Below are positions 42,714 through 52,519 of a DNA stretch of 64,000 nt, piece by piece (position 1 is the first letter of the stretch; the number at the start of each line of letters is the position of its first letter). The position numbers were made by a program, and so were the translations under genes. The notes under the pieces were generated by a model, which ran no database searches, was not told the DNA's origin, and saw only the letters and a program-made list of their open reading frames with translations. Source of the DNA: JAJXZP01 sp963787185 (GTDB taxonomy: Bacteria; Spirochaetota; Spirochaetia; Treponematales; Rectinemataceae); NCBI GenBank assembly GCA_963787185.1, contig CAWBCC010000009.1, forward strand, positions 446,971 to 510,970. Reading direction: 5' to 3'.

Positions 42714-43400
42714 ATGGCCAGATTACGCGACGAAGGCATGGAAACGCGCATCATCCGATCGGCGATGGATGTCTTTGGCGAGCAGGGTTTCCAGGCGACG
42801 ACGCTCAAGGACATCGCGGCGGGCGCCGGAATTTCCACAGGGTCGATCTATACTTACTTCAAGGACAAGGAAGCGCTTTTCCAGGCGACGGTTCTTTACG
42901 GCTGGGACAGCTTCAATGCGGAGCTGGCAGCCCTCGCCGCCTCCGGTGCGGGGCGGGAGGAGCGACTTTCCCTCCTTCTCGACAAAGGTTTTGCCGCGCT
43001 CACCCAGGCCCTCCCTCTCCTCAGGGGCATGCTGTTCGACGCGGACAAACAACATCTGGTCGAACCGCAGCTCGAACGCGTGATCGCCTCCATCGACAGA
43101 CTCCTGAGTCCCGGTCCCGAACGGAACGCGGGGGGCGAGGCCGAAGCATCCCCTTTCCCATCCTCTGCCGCGGAAGCCTCGGAAACGGGACGGGCGCAGA
43201 GGCCGAGGCAGGCACTCATCCGCATCCTGATCACCGGAATACTTTTCAGCGCGGCCCTCGGAGAACCCGAGGGGGCCGCCGACATGCTCGGCAATCTTCG
43301 CTTCGCGGTCGTCTCTTTTCTCAGATTCGTTCAAAATTCCGATCGATCGGAGCCGCCCGCCGCCTCGGTCGCGAAGACTGACGGAGGCGGCTCGCCATGA
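42714..43400 (+). CDS. TetR/AcrR-family repressor
   Basis: 228 residues. N-terminal DNA-binding domain (about 5-55): IIRSAMDVFGEQGFQATTL, then IAAGAGISTGSIYTYFKDKE, the canonical TetR helix-turn-helix. The C-terminal ligand-binding part is not classifiable and includes a low-complexity piece (about 130-155). GAGGGG ribosome site. It is the first gene of a tetR-tolC-RND-adaptor operon (ATGA overlap with the next gene), the standard layout for self-regulated drug efflux. Confidence 0.93.
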   Translation: MARLRDEGMETRIIRSAMDVFGEQGFQATTLKDIAAGAGISTGSIYTYFKDKEALFQATVLYGWDSFNAELAALAASGAGREERLSLLLDKGFAALTQALPLLRGMLFDADKQHLVEPQLERVIASIDRLLSPGPERNAGGEAEASPFPSSAAEASETGRAQRPRQALIRILITGILFSAALGEPEGAADMLGNLRFAVVSFLRFVQNSDRSEPPAASVAKTDGGGSP

Positions 43401-44791
43401 AACGATCCGCAGTCTCCCTGCTCTGCTTTGCATGCTGCGCATTCATGGGTTTGGGTTCGGGGAAGGCTCGCGCCCAGGACGCCGCGAAACCGCCCGAGAG
43501 GAGCCTCACCATTGCGGAAGCCGAAGCCCTGGCGGAAAAAAACGCGGACCTCGTGACCGCGCGTGCGGCGGCCTTGGACGCCGCGCTCGATTCGGCGCGT
43601 GCGGCCAAGGCATCGTTCTATCCCAGCATCTCGGCCTCCGCTTCCGGGGCGTATCTCGCAAATCCTCCGCTGGGGCTGACGGTCGACAAGGGCTCTCTAG
43701 GCGAGCTCCCCCTGAATCCGGCGATCCCCCTGCCCTCCCAGGATCTCGTCATAGTGCAAAATGCCAAACCCTGGTATTACCAGGGCAACGTCACCTTCAA
43801 GCAGCCTATCGTCGCCTGGGGCAAGATTCGGGCGACCGTCGACATAGCCGATCTGGAGGTCCAGGCCGCCCTCGCGTCTCACGATGGTGCCAGGCTCGAC
43901 GCAATGCGCGAGGCGAACCGCGCCTACTACACGGCCAAGCTCGCCCTCGACAGCGAAGCCATTCTCGCCGAGCTGCGCTCTCTGGCCGTCTCGATCGTGT
44001 CGGACCGACAGGCATCGCTCGATGAGGGGCTCGGAACGCGCGAAGCTCTGCTCTCGGCCCGGGCGGACCTGGCCGACATCGACGCGAAGAGAGTGGATGC
44101 GCGGGAGAACGCGGCCACGTCCCTCGAAAGCCTCGCCCTGCTGACCGGCCTGCCGTCCGGGACCGAGATCGCCGCCGTATCCGATTATCGCTCCGCCCTA
44201 CCCGCTTTGGCCGACGAGAAGCTGGAAGCCGCCGCCCTCGCCTCCTCGACCGAGGGAAGGACGGCCGGCGTCCGGCTCCGGGAGGCCTCGCGGAAAATCG
44301 ATCTCGCGGGGGGATCGTCGCCGTTTCTCCCCGACCTCGCCTTCTTCGCCAGCCTCGACGCATCGGGGCCGCAGTCGCCCTGGACCGACACATGGACCTG
44401 GGACCTCAGTCTCGGACTGTCGGTTTCGGTCGATCTCTTCGATGCCGGGGCGGCGGCGGCGAGAATCGAGGAGGCGAAGGCGGAGCGGTCGGCGGCCGCC
44501 GCCGCCCTGCATGGCGCACGGACCGACGCACGCCTCGCCGTGAGACGCGCGATCCAGGCGGCGCGCGAGGCGCAGGCGGCGCTCGAGAGGGCCGAAGCGC
44601 GCGAGGCATGGACGGCGGAGGCTCTCAAGAACGCCCGCAGCTCGGCGCAGAACGATCTCGGTTCGCGGCAGGAGTTGAACGACGCGGCAATCCAGGAAGC
44701 CGGCACGCGCCTGGATCTCGTATCCGCCCGCTATGCGCTCGAGGAGTCCCTGGCCGATCTCGATCGCCTGGCGCCGGGAGATATCAGATGA
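43397..44791 (+). CDS. TolC-like outer membrane efflux protein
   Basis: 464 residues with a signal peptide (about 1-26, ending ARAQ). Two related halves of long helices typical for the outer membrane factor family: LTIAEAEALAEKNADLVTAR, SFYPSISASASGAYL, and in the second half FLPDLAFFASLDASG and VSVDLFDAGAAAARIEEAK. It forms the exit duct across the outer membrane for the RND pump encoded next. Overlaps both neighbours by four bases. Confidence 0.92.
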   Translation: MKRSAVSLLCFACCAFMGLGSGKARAQDAAKPPERSLTIAEAEALAEKNADLVTARAAALDAALDSARAAKASFYPSISASASGAYLANPPLGLTVDKGSLGELPLNPAIPLPSQDLVIVQNAKPWYYQGNVTFKQPIVAWGKIRATVDIADLEVQAALASHDGARLDAMREANRAYYTAKLALDSEAILAELRSLAVSIVSDRQASLDEGLGTREALLSARADLADIDAKRVDARENAATSLESLALLTGLPSGTEIAAVSDYRSALPALADEKLEAAALASSTEGRTAGVRLREASRKIDLAGGSSPFLPDLAFFASLDASGPQSPWTDTWTWDLSLGLSVSVDLFDAGAAAARIEEAKAERSAAAAALHGARTDARLAVRRAIQAAREAQAALERAEAREAWTAEALKNARSSAQNDLGSRQELNDAAIQEAGTRLDLVSARYALEESLADLDRLAPGDIR

Positions 44792-47700
44792 GCATCACCG
44801 AGCTCGCGGTGCGGCGCCCCACGGCGGTGGTGGTCGCCGTCGTCATCCTCGTGGGACTCGGCGCGATGGGCTTCTTCAATCTCGGCGCCGATCTCTTCCC
44901 CTCGGCCGATACGCCGGTGATTTCGATACATTCGGAATATCCCGGCGCCGGTTCGGAAGAGATAGAGAAGGACCTCGTGAAGCCCATCGAGGACGCCGTC
45001 TCCGGACTGCCGGGCATAGACAAAATCCGCTCCGTATCGGGCGAGGGCTTCGGGTACACGATCCTCCAGTTTACGATGGCGACGAAGACGGACACCGCGG
45101 TCCTCGACGTGCAGAAGGCCATAGACGCCATGGTCAATACTCTTCCCGCCGAAGCCGATCGGCCGGTCATCAGCAAGTACGACATCAATGCCCAGCCGAT
45201 GATGGCCTTGTCGCTTTACGGGGATCTGCCCTACGAAGATATCCGGTCGGCGGCCGACTCGCTGAAAAAGCGCCTGGAAAATCTGCAGGGCGTCGGGACC
45301 GTGACCCTCCTGGGGGCTCCCGCCAAGGAACTGGACATCATCGTCGACCGCGTCGCCCTGGAAGCCTACGGACTCGGCCTGAACACTCTCATCGGCACGC
45401 TTCGCGCCAACAATGTCACGATTCCCTCGGGACTCATGCGGCAGAGCGGCGTGAACAGGCCCGTACGGGTGGTCGGCGAGTTCTCTTCGGCGGACGAAGT
45501 GGGAAACCTGCGCATACCCCTGCCCCTCGGAGGGAGCGTGGCTCTGTCGGACATCGCGTCGGTCGGATTCGCCTATCCGACCGACGACAGCAGGGCGAGA
45601 ATGGACGGCCGCTCCGCGATAGGTCTGCTCATCGTCAAGACGACCGATGCGAATATCGTGGATACCGCCTCTCGCATAAAAGGCGATCTCGCGGCGGAGT
45701 CGCGGACGCTTCCCAAGGGACTCTCGCTCAGAATCGCATCCGACTCGACCGTATTCATCAATTCCTCGTTGAGCGAGACTCGCCGCGATCTTCTGCTCGG
45801 CATTCTGGCCACCGCGATAGTCCTTTTCCTCTTCCTGCGGAAATGGCGCTCGTCCCTCATCGTGCTCGTGGCCATTCCCACGTCCCTCGTGTCGACCTTC
45901 TTCATGATGTACCTGTGCGGGTTCACGCTCAACATCGTTTCGGTGATGGCCCTCGCCCTCTGCATAGGCATTCTCGTCGACGACTCCATCGTCGTGCTCG
46001 AGAACATCCACAGGCACCGGCAGTTCGGCGAGGACCCGATGGTCGCCGCAGTGCGCGGGCGCTCCGAGATCGCGACGGCCGCCATTGCCATCACGTTGTG
46101 CGACGTCGTGGTATTCGCGCCCGTGGCTTTCATGGGAGACATCGTAGGCCAGTTTTTCCGCCAGTTCGGCCTGACGGTGGTGTTCGCATCGCTGTTCTCC
46201 CTTTTCGTTTCGTTCACCCTGACGCCGGCGATGGCGTCGCGATTGCTCGAGCGAGAGCCGAGCGGGGCCGCCGCGAAGAAACCCGGCCGCTTCGCCGATT
46301 TCTTCGAAACCTACGTGAAAGGGGGCTATCGAAACCTGTTGGGATCGGCGCTGCGGCATCGCGTCTTGGTGATAACGGCGGTCGTCGGTCTGGTCGCAGC
46401 CAGTCTGACCCTCCTCCCGCTCGGCGCGGTGCAGACCGAGTTCATGCCCTCGTTCGATCAGGGGAAGCTCGATCTCGACATAAACCTCGGCGCGGGCGCC
46501 GATCAGGATCGGACGGAAGAGGTCGTGAAAACCATCGAGGCGCATCTCATGTCTCTTCCCGAGATCGGCGACGTCTTCAGCCAGATCGGCACGAACGCGG
46601 GACCCAATTTCGCGGAAATCATCGTGAGGCTCAAGGACAGATCCGAAAGGCGCAAGAGTCAGTCGCAGCTGGCCCGCGAACTGCGCGATTGGGTGAAGAG
46701 CGTGCCCGGCGCCGAGATTTCCGTGCGCGAAGAGGCGATCACCGCGCAGACATCGATCGAAGGCAACAAGCCCTTCATTCTAAACATCACCGGCTCCGAC
46801 CGCTCCGAGCTCGGCCGGCTGGCGGCCCGGGCCGAGTCCCTGCTGCGCTCCACGCCGGGAGCGGTGGATGTGCAAAACTCCGATCGCTCTCGGCAGACGG
46901 AAATCAGCGTCACGGTGGATCGGCTTGCCCTCAGCGGGTACGGCCTGGCGGCGGCCGACGTCGCCGGGGCGCTGCGAACGGCCATCACGGGTACCAAGGC
47001 CGGGATATTCCGCTCGGCCGGCGACGAATACGACATGATCGTGAAGTTCAGTCCCGACCAGACGAGAACTCCCTCCGACATCGCAGCCATACGTCTCGTC
47101 GGGGCCTCCGGCGACATCGTATCCATCGGGCAGGTGGCGCGGATAACGCGAAACGACGCTCCTTCCTCGCTGGAGCGCAGCGGGAGGTCGAATGTCGTCA
47201 CCCTCATGTGCGACCTGCAGGGACGGCCGCTCGGAGCCGTGACCAGGGACGTCGGAGCCGGCATGGAGAGGATACCCTTCCCCAGGGGCTACGAATACAA
47301 ATTGTCGGGCGACACATCGATGATGACCAGTTCCTTCCGGTCTCTCGCCTGGGCTCTGACGGCTTCGATAGCTCTCGTCTATCTGATACTCGTGGTCCTG
47401 TACGACTCGTACCTGACCCCCTTCATCCGGCTTCTGTCCCTTCCCGCGGGGATAATCGGAGGACTGGCCGCAATGGCCATAGCGGGGAAGACCGTCAACA
47501 TCATTTCTTTCATCGGGATCATCATGCTCGACGGCCTGGCATCCAAGAACGGCACCCTCCTCATCGATTATACGAATACCCTGGTACGGCGAGGCCTGTC
47601 GCTCGGGGACGCGCTGCTCGAGGCCGGATCGACGCGACTGCGTCCCATTCTCATGACATCGACCACGATGATCGTCGGGATGCTTCCGCTCGCCCTCTCC

Positions 47701-47925
47701 AGCGGGTCGGGCAGCGAAATCAAGTCCGGCATGGCAGTGGTCCTCATAGGGGGGCTCATCACCTCGACCCTCATCTCGCCGATCCTTCTTCCGGTCGTGT
47801 ACACGCTCATCGACGAGGCGAGATCGAGGCGGAGATCGAGGATGAGCGACACGCAGGCCTCGAAAGTTCGTGCCGCTCGAGGCGCCGATTCGGAGGACCG
47901 GGAACGAATGGAGGGACGGGAATGA
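44788..47925 (+). CDS. RND efflux transporter (HAE1/AcrB-like)
   Basis: 1045 residues, typical AcrB length, about 12 membrane helices and two large periplasmic loops. Start MSITELAVRRPTAVVVAVV; helix 4 carries the proton-relay Asp pair in GILVDDSIVVLENI; later GIIMLDGLASKNGTLLID and SSGSGSEIKSGMAVV are family signatures of the second half. Energised by the proton gradient, exporting drugs or lipophilic compounds. ATGA overlap with tolC upstream and with the adaptor gene downstream. Confidence 0.94.
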   Translation: MSITELAVRRPTAVVVAVVILVGLGAMGFFNLGADLFPSADTPVISIHSEYPGAGSEEIEKDLVKPIEDAVSGLPGIDKIRSVSGEGFGYTILQFTMATKTDTAVLDVQKAIDAMVNTLPAEADRPVISKYDINAQPMMALSLYGDLPYEDIRSAADSLKKRLENLQGVGTVTLLGAPAKELDIIVDRVALEAYGLGLNTLIGTLRANNVTIPSGLMRQSGVNRPVRVVGEFSSADEVGNLRIPLPLGGSVALSDIASVGFAYPTDDSRARMDGRSAIGLLIVKTTDANIVDTASRIKGDLAAESRTLPKGLSLRIASDSTVFINSSLSETRRDLLLGILATAIVLFLFLRKWRSSLIVLVAIPTSLVSTFFMMYLCGFTLNIVSVMALALCIGILVDDSIVVLENIHRHRQFGEDPMVAAVRGRSEIATAAIAITLCDVVVFAPVAFMGDIVGQFFRQFGLTVVFASLFSLFVSFTLTPAMASRLLEREPSGAAAKKPGRFADFFETYVKGGYRNLLGSALRHRVLVITAVVGLVAASLTLLPLGAVQTEFMPSFDQGKLDLDINLGAGADQDRTEEVVKTIEAHLMSLPEIGDVFSQIGTNAGPNFAEIIVRLKDRSERRKSQSQLARELRDWVKSVPGAEISVREEAITAQTSIEGNKPFILNITGSDRSELGRLAARAESLLRSTPGAVDVQNSDRSRQTEISVTVDRLALSGYGLAAADVAGALRTAITGTKAGIFRSAGDEYDMIVKFSPDQTRTPSDIAAIRLVGASGDIVSIGQVARITRNDAPSSLERSGRSNVVTLMCDLQGRPLGAVTRDVGAGMERIPFPRGYEYKLSGDTSMMTSSFRSLAWALTASIALVYLILVVLYDSYLTPFIRLLSLPAGIIGGLAAMAIAGKTVNIISFIGIIMLDGLASKNGTLLIDYTNTLVRRGLSLGDALLEAGSTRLRPILMTSTTMIVGMLPLALSSGSGSEIKSGMAVVLIGGLITSTLISPILLPVVYTLIDEARSRRRSRMSDTQASKVRAARGADSEDRERMEGRE

Positions 47926-49175
47926 GATCAAGAAACGGGCGGACCGGGGGGGCGCCGCCATGGGTGAAGCTGCTTGTCGCGGCGATCGCCGTACTCGCCG
48001 GCCTCGATTCCTGCGGCAGGCCGGCGACCGTCGAATCGAGTCCTCCGCGTTCGGTGAGCACGGCCCTAGCGGCGAAAGGCGCCTTCTCGATCGCCGAAGT
48101 ACACTCCGCAATGATCGTCGCCAACCGCGAAATCGACGTTTCGCCCAAAGTAGGCGGACGAGTGACGGCGGTGAGCGCCGACCTGGGAGAGACCGTCGGG
48201 GCCGGGCAGATACTCTTCGCGATCGACCGAGGCGACTACGAAGCGCGGTTTCGCCAGGCCTCCGCGGCGCTTCAGAGCGCCGAAGCCTCGCTCACGCGGA
48301 CGAGCGACGCGGGCCAGCAGCAGCAGATAATCCAAGCGCAGGCGGCAGTCGACGAAGCGCAGGTGGCGTACTCCGACTCGAGCAGTCTATACGCGAAGAC
48401 CAGGAAACTCTACGAATCCGGGGCCATCCCGAAACAGCAGCTCGACGACGTGGAAGCGCGCTTCGAAAACGCGAAGATACAGCTCGAGTCCGCCGGCAAA
48501 AGCCTCGCCCTCGTGCGGGAGAAGTCCGGCCCCCAGTCCGATGCAGTCGCCCTCGGCCAGGTCGAGGAGGCGAAGGCGGAAGTGGACCTCGCAAAGATCC
48601 AACTGGATTCGACCATCGTGCGCTCTCCCATCGACGGACGGATATCGTACCGCAACGTCGAGGCGGGGGAAATGATCGCTCCGTCGACCCCGGCCTTCAT
48701 CGTGATCGACGAGGGGACTCTTCTCGCCGAGACCGGCGTATCGGATCGTGTCGTGGGCAGGCTGCATGAGGGAATGAAGATTCGGGTGCTGATCGACGCC
48801 CTCGGCGGGATTCCCGTCGACGGCATCGTCGAGTCGGTGAGTCCCGCGGTCGATCGGCGCACGCTGCTGTACCAAGTCCGCGTGCGCATGGGAAACGAAA
48901 GCGGAAGGCTGCGGCCCGGAATGCTCGCGAAGCTGGAGATACCGATCGAATCCGATTCGGATGCCCTGCTCGTGCCTGAAAGCGCGGTGTTCTCCGCCGA
49001 CGGAAGCGACTCGGTCTATGTAGTCGCGGACGGCATCGCCCGACTGCGTCGCGTAACGCTCGGCGACAGCGACGGAGACCATGTGGAGATCCTGGGCGGA
49101 CTCGCGGCGGGCGAAACGGTCGTGACGGGAGGCCAGGAGTTTCTCAACGACGGCGACAGGGTGATATCGCGATGA
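47922..49175 (+). CDS. RND periplasmic adaptor, probable lipoprotein
   Basis: 417 residues. An N-terminal hydrophobic segment (15-30) ends in LDSC31, a relaxed spirochaete-type lipobox, so it may be lipid-anchored. Then HlyD-type domains: VSPKVGGRVTAV (lipoyl half), a coiled-coil hairpin (about 95-190), STIVRSPIDGRISYRNVEAGE (second lipoyl half), beta-barrel and membrane-proximal domain to the end. Bridges the RND pump and TolC. Unusually the adaptor gene is last in the operon. GGAGGG site before ATG. Confidence 0.92.
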   Translation: MRSRNGRTGGAPPWVKLLVAAIAVLAGLDSCGRPATVESSPPRSVSTALAAKGAFSIAEVHSAMIVANREIDVSPKVGGRVTAVSADLGETVGAGQILFAIDRGDYEARFRQASAALQSAEASLTRTSDAGQQQQIIQAQAAVDEAQVAYSDSSSLYAKTRKLYESGAIPKQQLDDVEARFENAKIQLESAGKSLALVREKSGPQSDAVALGQVEEAKAEVDLAKIQLDSTIVRSPIDGRISYRNVEAGEMIAPSTPAFIVIDEGTLLAETGVSDRVVGRLHEGMKIRVLIDALGGIPVDGIVESVSPAVDRRTLLYQVRVRMGNESGRLRPGMLAKLEIPIESDSDALLVPESAVFSADGSDSVYVVADGIARLRRVTLGDSDGDHVEILGGLAAGETVVTGGQEFLNDGDRVISR

Positions 49176-49246
49176 AATTCGCGACGGATTTCCGAGGTCC
49201 TCTCCCGAATCGACGGGAATATGTCCCGTCCTCGGCGGGAATCATC

Positions 49247-49264
49247 GGTTAGATTCGTCTAATC
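49247..49264 (+). terminator. Possible terminator after the efflux operon
   Basis: Seven-pair stem (49247-49253 with 49258-49264, one G-T pair) capped by a TTCG tetraloop, followed by TTTCAGGATTTTT. A second hairpin, GACGGGA (49212-49218) with TCCCGTC (49224-49230), lies upstream. The rest of 49176-49352 has no gene. Confidence 0.5.
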
Positions 49265-49352
49265 TTTCAGGATTTTTCTCTTGGTTTCCGGACAAACGGC
49301 GGCTCCGAGGCGAGGATCGGAGGGTTTTGAGCCCTTTTAGTGAATTGGTCAC

Positions 49353-49381
49353 TTGACGATTGCACGGTCCTGGAATATACA
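49353..49381 (+). promoter_or_regulatory. Promoter of the branched-chain amino acid operon
   Basis: TTGACG (49353-49358), 17-base spacer, TATACA (49376-49381): near-consensus. The leader to ATG 49423 is about 35 bases and ends with GGAAGGAGG. Confidence 0.75.
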
Positions 49382-49422
49382 AAAAAGTCATAGATTCCAG
49401 AGCGATAACGGAAGGAGGCTAC

Positions 49423-50547
49423 ATGAAACCGTTCGCACTGTTCGCGGTTCTTTCATTGGTCCTCGCGGGAACATTCGTTTCCTGCGGAGGAAGCAAGTAT
49501 GTCGTAGTTGGCGCCGTCGGTCCCGTAACCGGCGCTGCCGCCACATTCGGCATCTCCACCAAGAACGGCGATACGCTCGCCGTCGACGAGTGGAACGCCA
49601 ATGGCGGCGTACTCGGGAAGCAGATCAAAATGGTGTTTGCCGACGACAAGGGCGACCCCGCCGAGGGCGCGACCGCCTATACGAAACTTATCCAGCAGGA
49701 TAAAGCCGTAGCGATCGTCGGCACCGTCATGTCCAAAGTCTCCCTGGCCGGCGCCCCGATCTGCCAGGCGGCCAAGATTCCCATGGTCGCGACCGCCTCG
49801 ACCAATCCCAAGGTGACCCAGGTCGGCGACTACATCTTCCGCGCCTGCTTCATCGATCCCTTCCAGGGCACCGTCGGCGCCAACTTCGCTTTCAACAACC
49901 TGAAGGCCAGGAAGGCTGCCATGATCTACGACCTCGGCAACGACTACACGAAGGGTCTCGCCGAGTTCTTCAAGGCGCAGTTCGAGAAGCTCGGCGGCAA
50001 GATCGTCGCCGACGAAGGCCACGACACCGGCGTCACCGATTTCAAGGCCCAGCTCACCAAGATTGTCCAGGCCAAGCCCGACATCATTTACAACCCCGAC
50101 TATTACAACGACGTGGCCCTCATCGCGAAGCAGGCTCGCGAGCTCGGCTTCAAGGGTCCGCTCATGGGCGGCGACGGTTGGGATTCGCCCGACCTCGTCA
50201 AGATCGGCGGTTCGGCGGTGGAAGGCTGCTACTTCACCAACCACTACTCCAAGGACGACACCCGCCCCGTGGTTCAGGACTTCATCAAGCGGTACCAGGC
50301 CAAGTTCAACGAAACGCCCGACGCTCTCGCGGTTCTCGCCTACGACGCCATGAACCTCACCCTCAACGCGATCAAGACCGCCGGCAAGACCGACGGCCCG
50401 GCTATCAGGGACGCGCTCGCGGCCTCTGACTTCAATGCCGTCACCGGTGAGATCAAATTCGACGCCGACAGGAACCCCATCAAGTCTGCCGTCATCATCG
50501 AGATCAAGAATGGACAGCAGACCTTCGTGACAACGGTAAATCCGTAA
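49423..50547 (+). CDS. Branched-chain amino acid ABC transporter, substrate-binding lipoprotein
   Basis: 374 residues. Lipoprotein signal with FVSC21 lipobox, then the LivJ/LivK-type periplasmic-binding fold: GAVGPVTGAAATFGISTKNG, DEWNANGGVLGKQIKMV, DDKGDPAEGATAYTKLI, YDLGNDYTKGLAEFFK, AYDAMNLTLNAIK. It delivers branched-chain amino acids (possibly other amino acids or amides) to the LivHMGF membrane complex. First gene of the operon. A hairpin behind it (50561-50583) probably raises its level relative to the membrane parts. Confidence 0.92.
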   Translation: MKPFALFAVLSLVLAGTFVSCGGSKYVVVGAVGPVTGAAATFGISTKNGDTLAVDEWNANGGVLGKQIKMVFADDKGDPAEGATAYTKLIQQDKAVAIVGTVMSKVSLAGAPICQAAKIPMVATASTNPKVTQVGDYIFRACFIDPFQGTVGANFAFNNLKARKAAMIYDLGNDYTKGLAEFFKAQFEKLGGKIVADEGHDTGVTDFKAQLTKIVQAKPDIIYNPDYYNDVALIAKQARELGFKGPLMGGDGWDSPDLVKIGGSAVEGCYFTNHYSKDDTRPVVQDFIKRYQAKFNETPDALAVLAYDAMNLTLNAIKTAGKTDGPAIRDALAASDFNAVTGEIKFDADRNPIKSAVIIEIKNGQQTFVTTVNP

Positions 50548-50560
50548 ATCTGCTTCTCCC

Positions 50561-50583
50561 AAGGGGGGCCTCTGGCCCCCCTT
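50561..50583 (+). terminator. Intercistronic hairpin between binding protein and livH
   Basis: Ten-pair stem AAGGGGGGCC (50561-50570) and complement (50574-50583), three-base loop, followed by ACTTTTG. Likely a partial terminator or 3' stabiliser, as often found after transporter binding-protein genes. Confidence 0.65.
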
Positions 50584-50604
50584 ACTTTTGCCAAGGGGTT
50601 CACC

Positions 50605-51513
50605 ATGGGTTCCATTTTCAACCTGCAGCAGATTATCAACGGCCTTCAGCTCGGCTCGATATACGCTCTTATCGCGCTGGGCTACACGATGGTCTATGGC
50701 ATCGTTCGGCTCATCAACTTCGCTCACGGCGATTTCTACATGGTCGGCGCATATGCCGCCTACGGGGCTTTTTATCTCTTCAACGCCTTTATCTCCAAAG
50801 GCACCCCGCTCGCATTTCTCGTCCTCGTCCTCGCGATGGCCGCCGGCGGCGCGATCGCGACGCTCGCGAATCAGATCGCATACAAGCCTCTCCGCTACAA
50901 GCCCAAAATGTCCTCCCTCGTCACCGCGCTCGGCGTCTCGATGTTCCTCGAGTATTTCTTTTCGGCTCTTCCCGTCATCGGCGCGTCGCCCCGCGGCTTC
51001 CCGGATCTTCTACCGAAAGCAATCTACAAACTCGGCCCTGCCGAAATATCAAGCTACGTTATCATCGATGTCGCCGTCGCGGCGGTGCTCATGTTGGGTC
51101 TGACCATCCTCATCCAGCGCACGAGGATCGGCCGCGCCATGCGGGCCGTCTCGCAGGACAAGGACGCTTCCAAGCTGATGGGCATCGACGTCGAGAGCGT
51201 CATCACCTGGACCTTCCTCATCGGAGGGGTCTTCGCAGGAGCGGCCGGCCTTCTCTCGGCGATGACCTATCCGCGCATCGATCCCTATATGGGCATTCTT
51301 CCCGGACTCAAGGCTTTCATCGCAGCGGTCCTCGGGGGCATCGGCAACGTGCCCGGCGCCATGCTCGGCGCCTACATCATGGGCCTCGCCGAGACCTTTG
51401 CCAACGCCTGGAACTCCCTGCTCGGTGCCGGCATCGCCTTCATCATCCTCATCATCGTCCTCCTCGTGAGGCCGACCGGCATCCTCGGCGAAAAATTCGC
51501 CGACAAGATCTAA
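50605..51513 (+). CDS. livH: Branched-chain amino acid ABC transporter permease LivH
   Basis: 302 residues, about eight membrane helices. LivH markers: GLQLGSIYALIALGYTMVYG (about 14-33), NFAHGDFYMVGAY, the coupling segment GRAMRAVSQDKDASKLMGID, and VLGGIGNVPGAMLGAYIMG. Pairs with LivM as the transmembrane channel. AAGGGG site before ATG; livM follows ten bases after the stop with GGAGGAGG. Confidence 0.95.
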   Translation: MGSIFNLQQIINGLQLGSIYALIALGYTMVYGIVRLINFAHGDFYMVGAYAAYGAFYLFNAFISKGTPLAFLVLVLAMAAGGAIATLANQIAYKPLRYKPKMSSLVTALGVSMFLEYFFSALPVIGASPRGFPDLLPKAIYKLGPAEISSYVIIDVAVAAVLMLGLTILIQRTRIGRAMRAVSQDKDASKLMGIDVESVITWTFLIGGVFAGAAGLLSAMTYPRIDPYMGILPGLKAFIAAVLGGIGNVPGAMLGAYIMGLAETFANAWNSLLGAGIAFIILIIVLLVRPTGILGEKFADKI

Positions 51514-51523
51514 GGAGGAGGGC

Positions 51524-52519
51524 ATGGGCAAGCTCAAACTTCCGCGGCTCACCATAGCCGCCGTGATTCTCTATGTCTTCATCCAAGCTCTCAACCTGAC
51601 CGGTCTGCTCAACGGCTATTTCATGATCATCATCAACCAATCTTTGATTTTCGTCATCTTCACCGTGAGTTTGAACCTGATCAACGGCATCACGGGCCAG
51701 TTCTCCCTGGGCCACATGGGGTTCGCCGCGGTCGGCGCCTACGTTTCGGGCACCATCACGACGCTGATTTTCAAGCTTTCGCCCGACGTCGCGTCGAATT
51801 ATCCGATTTTTATCGGCGCGATTCTCCTCGGCGGCGTCATAGCGGCGCTGGCGGGCATGGTCATCGGCTTTCCCTCGCTCCGTCTGAGGGGCGACTATCT
51901 CGCCATCATGACCCTCGGCTTCGGGGAAGTCATCCGCATCATCCTCAACAACATCGACTATGTCGGCGGGCCGAGAGGGCTCCTCGGCGTTCCCAAATTT
52001 TCCACCTTCACGGTCATCTACGCCTTCACCTTCCTCACGGTTGTCATCGTGCGCAATCTCATCCAATCCTCCCACGGCAGGGCGATGCTGTCGGTCCGGG
52101 AGAACGAAGTCGCAGCCGAGCTGGTGGGTGTGAATACGACCCGCTACAAGCTCATGGGCTTCGTCATCGGCGCCTTCTTCTCCGGCATCGGCGGCGGGCT
52201 TCTCGCCCATCTTCTGCAGATCGCCCACCCGACGCAGTATGGCTTCTACGCCTCCGCCCTCCTGCTCGTCTATGTCTACGCCGGGGGCATGGGCTCCATC
52301 ACCGGTTCCATCATAGCCGCCTTCGTCCTGACCTTCCTTTCCCAGGCGCTTCAACTCGGCCTCGACGCTCTCACCAGCATGACCAACCTGCCCTTCGGAA
52401 GCGAATGGCGCATGGTCATCTACGCGGTCCTGATCATCCTCATCATGCTCTACCGTACGGAAGGTCTCATGGGCATGAAAGAAGCCAAGATCCTCGTCAT
52501 AGAGGAGGAGAAGAAATGA
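51524..52519 (+). CDS. livM: Branched-chain amino acid ABC transporter permease LivM
   Basis: 331 residues, about nine membrane helices. Markers: NLINGITGQFSLGHMGFAAV, FPSLRLRGDYLAIMTLGFGE, the coupling segment GRAMLSVRENEVAAELVGVN, and YAGGMGSITGSIIAAF. The end overlaps livG by four bases (ATGA). Confidence 0.95.
   Translation: MGKLKLPRLTIAAVILYVFIQALNLTGLLNGYFMIIINQSLIFVIFTVSLNLINGITGQFSLGHMGFAAVGAYVSGTITTLIFKLSPDVASNYPIFIGAILLGGVIAALAGMVIGFPSLRLRGDYLAIMTLGFGEVIRIILNNIDYVGGPRGLLGVPKFSTFTVIYAFTFLTVVIVRNLIQSSHGRAMLSVRENEVAAELVGVNTTRYKLMGFVIGAFFSGIGGGLLAHLLQIAHPTQYGFYASALLLVYVYAGGMGSITGSIIAAFVLTFLSQALQLGLDALTSMTNLPFGSEWRMVIYAVLIILIMLYRTEGLMGMKEAKILVIEEEKK

Noticed and set aside
44733..47921. 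Plus-strand frame running through the RND gene into the adaptor
   Set aside because: The part before 47922 is an Arg/Gly-rich shadow in another frame of the RND gene; only the adaptor from ATG 47922 is real.
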